A stretch of DNA of 33,035 nucleotides from a virus: positions 1 to 33,035 of IMG/VR virus record IMGVR_UViG_3300018083_000088; one strand, 5' to 3'. A model generated the notes under the pieces. It saw only the letters and a list, made by a program, of their open reading frames with translations. It searched no databases and was not told the origin of the DNA. This document shows positions 12,940 through 20,465 of the stretch, piece after piece (positions within the stretch are counted from its first letter, which is position 1; each line of letters starts with the position of its first letter). The translations under genes and the position numbers were made by a program.

Positions 12940-14969
12940 GCCACCTCAAGGATCTGATGTGAAATGATCTCCTGCGTGTAGGATTTCCAATCAATACTTG
13001 CTACGTCAAAGGTTTCCTTGATCTTCTTTAGTGTGCCATAGCTCTTGCCAATTTTAGCTTCTGCATTAAAAGGCAATCCAAAGACATCTTCCACTTCCAT
13101 TACGCGCAGGAGAACCGGAACAGCTTGTTCTACGCATTCATCCCTGATTTCAAATATAGCTTCATCATGGACAATGCTGAGAACGCCGCCCCATCCTTGA
13201 GTAGATACCACTTTGTCAGCTCTTACAATAGCTAATGACATGATCCCCGCTGCTCCTCCCTGAATTTGTGCGTTCGCTCCCTTGTACATTTTCAAGGGAT
13301 CGTCTTCCTTCCAAATTCTACCATCCCAATATCTTATGTATCCTTGTTTCGTACCTTTCTTGATTACCTCATTGAGCCAGGGCTGGATTCTGGGGAACGT
13401 TTTCCAGTATTGCTGAGCAATTCGTTGAGCTTCTTCGGGGGTCTTGTTGAGCTTATATTGTAGAGAACCTGTGGTCATGCCGTAGATAAGTCCAAAACCA
13501 ATGGCTTTTGACCATTCGCGATGTAGATCATTCTCTTCCGGCCCACAGTCACCCCATACACTAAGAGCTACGCGCATGTGGATATCTTCGCGGTTTTTAA
13601 GAGCCAGCATCATCACTGGCTCTTGTGCCAAGATACCGAACATTCTCATTTCTTGTTGTCTATGATCAATAGAAACCAGGGAGAATCCAGGCTTTGAAAT
13701 AATAGCTTGCCTGAGATTATATTCGCCCTGACGGACACCTCCTCCGCTAAAGACTCCAGTGTCTTCTCTAGCTCTATGCGATGACGGAATATTTTGAAGG
13801 TTAGGACGAGACGAGGAAAGTCTTCCAGTTCTAGTTCCTGTGATATTGAAGGTTCCGTGGATAATATGATCGTCATCAGCTAGCTCCTTGTATTCGTCTA
13901 AAAAACCTATGAGCTTGGCGCATTCCCGCATTTCCAAGATAAGCCCACCGAGAGGATGTGAGCCCTTTTCCATGAGAATAAAACTACTAGTCCTATACTT
14001 GTTGTATTTGTTGACGTGCGCCATTCTGGATCTATCGACTCCATCAGGATCCGCGAATGGGTTCTCAGGCTTTGCAATCCCCATATCCTCATATATGGCC
14101 TTTGATAGTTGTGGCCCGCTTCGCCAATTGAATACTTTGCCACAAGCTTCATATAAATCCCTTTCTAAGGATTCCAAATTGCTGGATAGAATTTTCTTTG
14201 CATCACGCATGAAAGTAGTATCTAAAGCTAAACCACGACGTTCCATCTTCTGCAGAACTTTTAGATACCTCATCTGTAGAGCTAAGATCCCGTTTAACTT
14301 CCATCTTTCCATTTGAGGAAGGAGAACTTGGGATAATTGTTCTGTGACTATGCAATCATTCACACAGTATTCAGCGAGATTGTTTAACGTCCAATGCCAG
14401 GGCATGAGTTTGGATTCACCTTTATTGAGCTCTACATGACCTCTCTTACTGCTAGTGTTTAGGAAATGTTGCTCTGCACTTTCCATGCCCTTCTTTAAGC
14501 GGGAATCAAATAAATGTATGAGAACGGTTGTGTCTAACACTTTGCATGGAAGTTCCCACAACAGAAGATCAAGAAAATGAGCATCAAACTTAAGATTGTG
14601 ACCTATGAGGGTAGTGTTTGGATCATTCGCCATATAGAAGACAGCAGCTTTAGCTTCGGCAACCAAGTCTTCATCTGGGACGGCTGTGGGCCGTTTCTTT
14701 TCGGTGATTACGTATTCGAAGACCTTGCTTCCAACACTACTACGACTGTAGTCACGTTTTCCCAGCCACATCTTTTTCCTAACTGGTGTGCCGTAGGCTA
14801 TGTTTTCATACGTACAAGTAGGAAAATAACCTGCAATATCTAGTGCTGGACAGTAGATTCCCACACCTATGATCATGTCTTTATACCAACTGAGGCCAGT
14901 TGTTTCTGTGTCGATGACTAGAGTATGACCTTTGCAGGAGCGGATTTGCTCTAGCGTTAGGAATTCCAT
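12936..14969 (-). CDS. polA: DNA polymerase I family A with 3'-5' exonuclease (677 aa)
   Basis: Phage replicative polymerase. The exonuclease domain (1-200) has DTETTGL (20-26), LIGHNLKFDAHFL and NDCIVTEQL. The polymerase domain has motif A SIDHRQQEMRMFG, motif B with EWSKAIGFGLIYG (the catalytic Lys and Tyr of the O helix) and motif C SIVHDEAIFEI. There is no 5'-3' exonuclease domain, and the length matches T7-like polymerases. It is coupled to the genes on both sides by 1- and 4-bp overlaps. All catalytic acids that I can place are intact. Confidence 0.95.
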   Translation of the reverse strand: MEFLTLEQIRSCKGHTLVIDTETTGLSWYKDMIIGVGIYCPALDIAGYFPTCTYENIAYGTPVRKKMWLGKRDYSRSSVGSKVFEYVITEKKRPTAVPDEDLVAEAKAAVFYMANDPNTTLIGHNLKFDAHFLDLLLWELPCKVLDTTVLIHLFDSRLKKGMESAEQHFLNTSSKRGHVELNKGESKLMPWHWTLNNLAEYCVNDCIVTEQLSQVLLPQMERWKLNGILALQMRYLKVLQKMERRGLALDTTFMRDAKKILSSNLESLERDLYEACGKVFNWRSGPQLSKAIYEDMGIAKPENPFADPDGVDRSRMAHVNKYNKYRTSSFILMEKGSHPLGGLILEMRECAKLIGFLDEYKELADDDHIIHGTFNITGTRTGRLSSSRPNLQNIPSSHRAREDTGVFSGGGVRQGEYNLRQAIISKPGFSLVSIDHRQQEMRMFGILAQEPVMMLALKNREDIHMRVALSVWGDCGPEENDLHREWSKAIGFGLIYGMTTGSLQYKLNKTPEEAQRIAQQYWKTFPRIQPWLNEVIKKGTKQGYIRYWDGRIWKEDDPLKMYKGANAQIQGGAAGIMSLAIVRADKVVSTQGWGGVLSIVHDEAIFEIRDECVEQAVPVLLRVMEVEDVFGLPFNAEAKIGKSYGTLKKIKETFDVASIDWKSYTQEIISHQILEVA

Positions 14970-15241
14970 TAGTTCCTCCTGTCTCCCATGTTAAGATAAG
15001 TGTTTTCCTCTAAAATATAACCTACATCTTCAACCGTTATATCTGTATCTATTTGCCTCATCAGAGATAGATGGAAAGCTGCAAGAATGAAAGAGTTACC
15101 AACTTCTACCTGATCCACAGGTAGAAGTTGGGTTGTGCGATTCCATCGCAGGATAAAGAGAACTTCCTTGATAGTAGCCTCTAAATGTTCCCCTGAAAAT
15201 GTCCTGGTCTCAAATAGGAACTTCAGGTCTTTGACGTTCAT
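14969..15241 (-). CDS. Hypothetical protein (90 aa)
   Basis: Unrecognised. It overlaps ThyX by 4 bp (ATGA) and shares one base with the polymerase start. Helical, with a central nonpolar stretch (SFILAAFHLSLM) too short and polar for a sure membrane span. Its place between ThyX and the polymerase suggests a replication role only by association. Confidence 0.7.
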   Translation of the reverse strand: MNVKDLKFLFETRTFSGEHLEATIKEVLFILRWNRTTQLLPVDQVEVGNSFILAAFHLSLMRQIDTDITVEDVGYILEENTYLNMGDRRN

Positions 15242-16053
15242 TTGTCTACCTTACGTGATTTGTAGACACGATTATCTTCGACAGCCCATTCAAAAGTGCA
15301 TTGTCCCTCAACTCTCTCCCATCCTTGATATAGACATTTGTGGGGAAGATTGTTGATGCCTGGGCCGGACTTTTCGCAACTAATTTTGATATGAGGTTCT
15401 AGCCATTCACATTTTTCTAGCAAAGCTATCTTCATTAGTCTCATGATCTCTACCATCTCTGGGAAGAACATTTGACAAGCTCTGTAGCTATATAAGGCTA
15501 GAAATTCACTTAAAGGATAGGAACATATGATATACGTCTCGACAGCGGTGGGAGTTATAGATCTTACGTCTTGTATAGGGATTCCCATATCAGCAAGCAT
15601 CTTATAGGCTTTTCTGGCTGTATTGATAGCGTGAAGCCAGATTTGCGCTGCTGCTCCATTGGAAGCTATCTCCACTGGCATACGAACGTTGAAGTTACCC
15701 ATATCTGCGTATCTTTGGGATTGTTGAGCGAAGGAAGCTTTACGAGTTCTGACTAGCTGATGAGTAAGAGATCTTGTAACTCCGCTGCATTCAAAGGAGA
15801 CCGTCATCCACTCTAGGGCTTGATTAAGTCCTCCCTTAAACATATCATCAACTACGATCTCGTCTATATCATCATCTTCTATGATATTGCCCTTTACGGC
15901 AACAGAAGCTTTCGTCATAAGTTTGTAGAAATCTTGCTTATCAGGCCAATTGAGAAGCTTAACCTTAAGATTTTCATAGCCTATGTCATTCCTGCCAGTT
16001 TGATCGGGAGCTATGTTATCTTGACCAGAATTTCTGGTGGAAAAGGTTGTCAT
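15238..16053 (-). CDS. thyX: Flavin-dependent thymidylate synthase-like protein, RTR variant (271 aa)
   Basis: ThyX family: SLTHQLVRTRKASFAQQSQRY (97-115) is the signature region, and the C-terminal part (helices around LSEFLALYSYRACQMFFPEM) fits the fold. ThyX uses FAD, NADPH and methylene-tetrahydrofolate to methylate dUMP to dTMP. The signature RHRx7S reads R102-T103-R104-x7-S112, so the His is replaced by Thr. The rest of the motif, QQSQRY, is intact. The family is usually 210-270 aa, so it is full length. The change could tune substrate or cofactor use, for example towards a hydroxymethyl or other modified pyrimidine, which is inference. It sits in a run of nucleotide-metabolism genes. 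Confidence 0.87.
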   Translation of the reverse strand: MTTFSTRNSGQDNIAPDQTGRNDIGYENLKVKLLNWPDKQDFYKLMTKASVAVKGNIIEDDDIDEIVVDDMFKGGLNQALEWMTVSFECSGVTRSLTHQLVRTRKASFAQQSQRYADMGNFNVRMPVEIASNGAAAQIWLHAINTARKAYKMLADMGIPIQDVRSITPTAVETYIICSYPLSEFLALYSYRACQMFFPEMVEIMRLMKIALLEKCEWLEPHIKISCEKSGPGINNLPHKCLYQGWERVEGQCTFEWAVEDNRVYKSRKVDK

Positions 16054-16054
16054 A

Positions 16055-16432
16055 TTACTTCCCCTTAAAATTATTATCGTCTAGGACGAAGATGGAGATA
16101 ACTGCTTGATTAATGATGTCCAAGAGCTTATCACGGATTTGCTCCTTATACTGTTTGCCGTAGTCATCGTTCTCGAAGATCATATACTTGAGGCGGAAGG
16201 CATCTCCAACTAGCGTTGTGACTGTGCCAATAAGACCAAAGACGGTGAAGGCATCTTTGTACATCTTATTTCGATCTAGGAAGATATCTTTGGCTTCTAC
16301 GACCACTCTATCATATTGCTCAGAGCGAGATGGTTGCTGGACAATCCTCAGATCATGTCCAGCTATAGTGCCGAAGGTTGCGCTAGAGCTAAATCTGTAT
16401 TCATCCTTTAGTTCACTATCTCTATCTGGCAT
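16055..16432 (-). CDS. DUF1599-like nucleotide-modification-associated protein (125 aa)
   Basis: The start is uncertain: ATG at 16432 overlaps the upstream stop by 11 bp; ATGs at 16465 and 16579 are possible but overlap more and have weak ribosome sites. The segment AKDIFLDRNKMYKDAFTVFGLIGTV, then DAFRLKYM and IRDKLLDIINQAVISIFVL, resembles the DUF1599 family (nucleotide modification associated domain), which often accompanies phage genes for altered bases. The match is by pattern only. It lies directly beside ThyX and the MazG-HAD fusion. Confidence 0.55.
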   Translation of the reverse strand: MPDRDSELKDEYRFSSSATFGTIAGHDLRIVQQPSRSEQYDRVVVEAKDIFLDRNKMYKDAFTVFGLIGTVTTLVGDAFRLKYMIFENDDYGKQYKEQIRDKLLDIINQAVISIFVLDDNNFKGK

Positions 16433-17411
16433 GTGTTTTATCTTCTTTCGTTTCTTCGATGGCATTTGAGATTTTCCAGAACTGTGTTTCTTCCTCGATG
16501 AGATGAGTTGTTCTTGAGGGGACAAAGAGATGCTGATTGTACGGTTGAGGATAGATGAATACGGGAATGTTGCTCCCATTGTATCTCCTTATCAAGAGGG
16601 GATCATCTTCTATCGCTACTACATGATTCTGTACAGCTAGATCACTGGCTACTAGAACACGATCATCATAACCAAAGTGTAGCTCATCTACGGTGATATC
16701 GTTATCTCGTAACCAGATCCATGTATCTCCCCAGATGCGTTTGTAGGTAGAATAGGGACGAGCTGTATAGACGATGATGTACCAACCAGATGATCGTAGA
16801 GTATTGATCGCCATCTTGGTGTTGGTATATATTGGAAGAAGACTGTAGCCTCCATCTTTCTCGAAAGCTACTTTAGCACGATTGTATAACTTGAAATCCC
16901 AACCGTTGTTGATATCAAGATGTAAACCTATATCTTCCTCTTTGATAGTGAGGATATCTTTCCAATCGTTATCGGCAATCCACTCCATAAAGCCTCTGCG
17001 GAAATCAGCAATTACGCCATCTAAATCAAGCATAATGATGTTAGCCTGTTGGATGGCAGGTCTTGTTTCCTGAAACATAAGCTGATTAAGGATATCACCT
17101 TTTTTATACATGACTTCCAGCATATCTAAAGGTGAGAATCCTATAAGTTGCCACATACTGAAGATGTATTTCGTGATATCAGCTAGTTCCTCCTGTATGT
17201 TGGGGCCGAAGCTCTCAAGTGAAGCATCAAGTGAAGATATGCGATGAGTCTTCCAGTTAGTTTGATCTAGAAGCTCACTGAGCTCGCTGTGTGCGCCCAG
17301 AATGTAGTTGATGAGCCATTCTGAGTTCGTGCGCTTTTGCTGATTGCGGATCAGAGTATTGTAGGATTCCTGCTGATCCCAAATTTCATACAACTCTCGC
17401 TGACGTTTCAT
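16422..17411 (-). CDS. MazG-like pyrophosphatase fused to HAD-type 5'-nucleotidase (329 aa)
   Basis: The start is ATG at 17411: it overlaps the upstream stop as ATGA and has GGGAGG before it; the longer frame to 17477 is not needed. The N-terminal all-alpha NTP-pyrophosphatase half (1-115) has E43, E46 and EELADI (74-79), the metal-binding pattern of MazG/dUTPase-2 proteins. The C-terminal HAD half (125-300) has DLDGV (129-133), VYTAR and a late DDPLL; it resembles deoxyribonucleotidases. One protein could take a dNTP to dNMP and then to the nucleoside, or remove an unwanted nucleotide during base modification. The reading frame is continuous, so the fusion is real in this assembly. Confidence 0.75.
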   Translation of the reverse strand: MKRQRELYEIWDQQESYNTLIRNQQKRTNSEWLINYILGAHSELSELLDQTNWKTHRISSLDASLESFGPNIQEELADITKYIFSMWQLIGFSPLDMLEVMYKKGDILNQLMFQETRPAIQQANIIMLDLDGVIADFRRGFMEWIADNDWKDILTIKEEDIGLHLDINNGWDFKLYNRAKVAFEKDGGYSLLPIYTNTKMAINTLRSSGWYIIVYTARPYSTYKRIWGDTWIWLRDNDITVDELHFGYDDRVLVASDLAVQNHVVAIEDDPLLIRRYNGSNIPVFIYPQPYNQHLFVPSRTTHLIEEETQFWKISNAIEETKEDKTHAR

Positions 17412-18229
17412 AGTCCTCCCAGAAACTCGGCAGTATCTCGCCGAGCTTGATGACTGAGATATCCAGGGGTGAAGCAAGCTACTCTACCGACGCTAAAGAG
17501 ATTGTCTTCTATACGCTCATCCCAGCTTAGAGGTGGAGTTTCTGGAAGGAGATCAGGTAATAGCTGGATCTTGCCTCCACCGTTTCCTCTCTCTTCTTCA
17601 TAGCTCATGATTCTACTTATATCTGATAGAGCAGCGTATTCAGTGAAGATCTTCCCAGGTACTACGGTCTGACGTACCCACGGAGCTAGATTTGCTCCGT
17701 TATATAAGACTACATGATTGTTGGCCGTACTCTGGTTGTGATAGATGGGAATCTTGGTGAAGTAGCCTTTTTCTGCATATCTCTGACGAAGAGATCTCGC
17801 TGGAAATGTGCAGATAACGGCTTCTCTTCTCTCTTTTAGAGCGTATACTTGCTCCCCCTCCAGGAATCCCACGTTACTTTTGCGGGGAATCATACCCCAT
17901 AGAGTGACGAGAAGATCATCTAACATATATAGATATTCATTGACGTATTGAAGCTTGCCGTTCTGGAATCTCCGATGTGCGCTAGTTTCTACTAGGCAAT
18001 CCCATTGGTTCAGAGAATATCCATCACATGTACCTAACAACGCACTCATCACAATTTGCGGTTGCCAGGGGATAGGGGATTCATACATGAAAACAGCACC
18101 TATAGGAACTGACATATCCGTATAGAGAACTTCTATCTCGCTGGGATCATAATCAGCGTCAAGGCATCCCCAATAACTGTAGATTGCACTAAGACCACCA
18201 CCGATGATGCTGATCTTGGCCTCATTCAT
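17408..18229 (-). CDS. FAD/NAD(P)-binding oxidoreductase-like protein (273 aa)
   Basis: It begins with a dinucleotide-binding turn, ISIIGGGLSAIYSYWGC, the GxGxxA/G type of FAD or NAD(P) proteins. There is little else I can assign: a Pro-rich turn SPIPWQPQ, several Tyr/Trp-rich segments, and VGRVACFTPGYLSHQARRDTAEFL near the end, in the place where FAD proteins have GDxxxxxxxxxxGxxSG. That region may be the second FAD contact. It overlaps both neighbours by 4 bp. In this gene group it could reduce flavin for ThyX or act in base modification; neither is shown. Confidence 0.6.
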   Translation of the reverse strand: MNEAKISIIGGGLSAIYSYWGCLDADYDPSEIEVLYTDMSVPIGAVFMYESPIPWQPQIVMSALLGTCDGYSLNQWDCLVETSAHRRFQNGKLQYVNEYLYMLDDLLVTLWGMIPRKSNVGFLEGEQVYALKERREAVICTFPARSLRQRYAEKGYFTKIPIYHNQSTANNHVVLYNGANLAPWVRQTVVPGKIFTEYAALSDISRIMSYEEERGNGGGKIQLLPDLLPETPPLSWDERIEDNLFSVGRVACFTPGYLSHQARRDTAEFLGGL

Positions 18230-18615
18230 TTCCTATGTAGCTCCCTTCCAAACTGCATCTTTGCCATATCAGCAGCATCTCGGATATGGGTGGCATCTAC
18301 TTTGGTGCGCTCTATCAACCCTTTCCATTGACCAGGATTCATGCTCACTACGTTGAAGCCAGCTATCTTATAGAATCTCTCTAACGTATCGTAGATCCTA
18401 GATTGATCTTTGTTGGGATGTACTGTTTGGGCCGGAGGGATTTCTATTACAATGGTAGAAGGTTTGGTCATAGTAGCTAGAGACATGATAAAGATCTCAG
18501 AATCAAAACAAGCTGCATTGCAGACCATTCCCCACATGAAATTCCCACCTGCTAGATAGCTGATCCCAGTGGTCTCTCCAGGATCAAAAGCTAGAATTCT
18601 AGATGAAGATATCAT
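18226..18615 (-). CDS. RuvC-like Holliday junction resolvase (129 aa)
   Basis: RNase H-fold nuclease. ILAFDPGETTGISY (7-20) carries the first catalytic Asp11 and the GxTG turn. TIVIEIPP (54-61) carries Glu58. THIRDAADMAKMQ has Asp113 and Asp116 as the third acidic site. Such phage resolvases cut branched DNA before packaging. The ribosome site AAGGAAT lies just after the terminator hairpin at 18633-18660. It overlaps the next gene as ATGA. Confidence 0.8.
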   Translation of the reverse strand: MISSSRILAFDPGETTGISYLAGGNFMWGMVCNAACFDSEIFIMSLATMTKPSTIVIEIPPAQTVHPNKDQSRIYDTLERFYKIAGFNVVSMNPGQWKGLIERTKVDATHIRDAADMAKMQFGRELHRK

Positions 18616-18632
18616 ATTGATTCCTTAAATAA

Positions 18633-18660
18633 ATAGGGAGGGTATTTCTACCCTCCCTAT
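18633..18660 (-). terminator. Intrinsic terminator after the SSB-like gene
   Basis: A perfect 12-bp stem (18633-18644 with 18649-18660) has a 4-nt loop and is followed on the - strand by TTTATTT. It lies in the 54-nt gap between the SSB-like gene and the resolvase gene. It would partly separate the first recombination genes from the rest of the leftward operon. Confidence 0.85.
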
Positions 18661-18669
18661 CAGTAGTGG

Positions 18670-19182
18670 TTAGAACTTCGTATCTTCCGTCATCTCGTCG
18701 GGGATGGTTGCGGTAGAATCATCTTCCTCTTCCCAAGAGGAAAGATCACCGCCATCAAAGCCATTGCTAGGCTCATCATCTTCCGTGCTAAGATTGAAGA
18801 CATTGTTGATGGTGTCTACATCCTTCTTAGCTTGTCCTGCCGTTAAGCATTGCACGATGATGTTCTTGGTCTTACCTTGATAGGTATCCTTGCCAATCTT
18901 CGCCCAGAAATACTTGCCCTTGAGGGAGCGAGAATTAAGGGAACCAGATGACGGAGCTCCTACTGCATCAAGGAACTGACCAACCATGACGCGTGATTTT
19001 GTCGTCATAGTTAAGGTGTGCCAGATAATCGTACCGCTATCACGACCCATATCGTCGAGGATTTGGCAAGTGAGATTGACATAAGGATTTCCAGCCGCAC
19101 TTGTGCGATCCTCAGTCTCGGTGACGCGGGCCATGTAGATACCGTCTTCTAAAAGTCCAACTCGTTCTAATGGAATGTTCAT
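18670..19182 (-). CDS. DUF669/SSB-like single-strand DNA-binding protein (170 aa)
   Basis: An OB-fold-like N-terminal domain (1-125: GLLEDGIYMARVTETEDRTSAAGNPYVNLTCQIL, then IIWHTLTM and GKYFWAKIG), followed by a long acidic tail ending in a Phe, as in single-strand binding proteins. The layout and the neighbouring Sak4-like ATPase fit the DUF669 phage family. It would coat single-stranded DNA and recruit recombination proteins through its tail. It overlaps the ATPase gene by 4 bp. Confidence 0.8.
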   Translation of the reverse strand: MNIPLERVGLLEDGIYMARVTETEDRTSAAGNPYVNLTCQILDDMGRDSGTIIWHTLTMTTKSRVMVGQFLDAVGAPSSGSLNSRSLKGKYFWAKIGKDTYQGKTKNIIVQCLTAGQAKKDVDTINNVFNLSTEDDEPSNGFDGGDLSSWEEEDDSTATIPDEMTEDTKF

Positions 19183-19976
19183 GGTGCTACTCCCTTTTCT
19201 TGGTTGAGAACGCTCATCATTGCTTCGTAGGTGTTCGGTATTGGACGTGACAACTTCCCAGTCCTGTCTTTAGCTATGAAGCCAGGATTATCCCCAAATG
19301 CTATAACATGTTCAGCGGGTTTGTCTTTAGTTTGCTGACGTGTATAGCAATAGCCGACTTGCTCTATGATACGACGAACATCTGGGCCAGTCTTCTTACC
19401 TAAAAACATAGGTAGGATTTTGTCCTCAGCAAATTCCCGCTCCTTCGCACCTGCAACAAATACGATGTTGTAGGGGAGCTTGATGAACAAGCGTACTAGA
19501 GTTTGCATATCTCTAGCCAGCTTGCCGTAATCCCCTTGCGTAGGTTGATCATCGTAGATGCGTTGGGTTTGTGTGGTCTTGATGGAGTTTTCCAACACTA
19601 AGATCTGTAGCTCATTTAGGCTATCAATGACGATAGTCTTGAAGGGAGCTGTGTCAGGTTTGATACCTTTCACGATCTTGTAGAACTCTCTGACCTCATT
19701 TAGATCAGTGATGTTCTGTGCTGGATTCTTGGGATATCGCTTGATGTTACGTTTTAGCGGAAGCAGAGAACGCATACCATCTTCAAGATCAAGGAATAGC
19801 GGATCAGGAAATGTTCCGGCAAAATAAGTCTTGCCGCTACCAGAATCTCCATACACTAAGATCTTCCAGCCTTTGTCCAGAGCTGTGGTATCATCCCACG
19901 TCCCAAAGGCTACATCCTTGTTTTGTTGAGTTGAAGTTGGCGGCGCGATTCTCTCTGTGGAATCTGCATTAGCCAT
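19179..19976 (-). CDS. Sak4-like RecA-fold ATPase (265 aa)
   Basis: P-loop GDSGSGKT (43-50), DLEDG (63-67) and the Walker B strand FKTIVIDSLNE (112-122) place it in the AAA_24/Sak4 group of phage RecA-like annealing or strand-exchange ATPases. Size is typical. It has the usual partner, the SSB-like protein, directly downstream. AAGGAG lies before the ATG, and a 27-aa frame upstream ends in TAATG coupled to it. Confidence 0.85.
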   Translation of the reverse strand: MANADSTERIAPPTSTQQNKDVAFGTWDDTTALDKGWKILVYGDSGSGKTYFAGTFPDPLFLDLEDGMRSLLPLKRNIKRYPKNPAQNITDLNEVREFYKIVKGIKPDTAPFKTIVIDSLNELQILVLENSIKTTQTQRIYDDQPTQGDYGKLARDMQTLVRLFIKLPYNIVFVAGAKEREFAEDKILPMFLGKKTGPDVRRIIEQVGYCYTRQQTKDKPAEHVIAFGDNPGFIAKDRTGKLSRPIPNTYEAMMSVLNQEKGVAP

Positions 19977-20059
19977 TAGTTCATTCTCCTTAAATGTTTC
20001 ACGAAAGCGGGACTAACTTCATTGGCGCATTGTAGAGGCGGAGATCTCACATGGATCAT
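19976..20059 (-). CDS. Possible 27-aa leader or micro-protein
   Basis: A short frame from an ATG at 20059 preceded by AGGATGG at about 6 nt, ending in a TAA that shares its last A with the ATG of the ATPase gene (TAATG). This coupling is like that of the real operon genes. The product is basic and has no recognisable features. It may be a translated leader for the ATPase or a chance frame. Confidence 0.4.
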   Translation of the reverse strand: MIHVRSPPLQCANEVSPAFVKHLRRMN

Positions 20060-20063
20060 ATTT

Positions 20064-20465
20064 TTACCATCCTAAATTCAATACCTGAGTTGGATAGAAA
20101 CGGTAGAACTCGTAATCCTCCGGCACGACAGTACGATTGAACTTCGTTGCCTCTTTCTGGAAGAAAGCAACGGCAACCGAACTATCTGGAAATTTATTGG
20201 ATATGCAATAACCGATGAGCATATTAACGATGCCCGTACCCGTAGGTACGATGACGTCAAGATCTGGATCGTAATCTACCATAGCTTCCGCTATCTGCTG
20301 CGAAATTGATTCTACGTCGGTAGCAAATCCATCCGTGATAAACTCTATCTCTTTACAGTAAGGTTTAAGAGCAGAATATCTAAATCCAGGTTTCACGCAA
20401 AGAGCTCTGCGGAAAGTGGGGTTTTCTAATTTTACTACCTTTTCTGCCGTTCGTTGTTCATTCAT
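20064..20465 (-). CDS. Hypothetical alpha/beta protein (133 aa)
   Basis: Unrecognised. The ATG overlaps the helicase stop as ATGA. The pattern of strands (RRALCVKPGF, EIEFITDGF, LDVIVPTGTGIVNMLIGYCI, SSVAVAFFQKE) suggests a small Rossmann-like alpha/beta fold; VPTGTG might be a phosphate-binding turn, but this is weak. A helicase accessory role is a guess from position. Confidence 0.65.
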   Translation of the reverse strand: MNEQRTAEKVVKLENPTFRRALCVKPGFRYSALKPYCKEIEFITDGFATDVESISQQIAEAMVDYDPDLDVIVPTGTGIVNMLIGYCISNKFPDSSVAVAFFQKEATKFNRTVVPEDYEFYRFYPTQVLNLGW

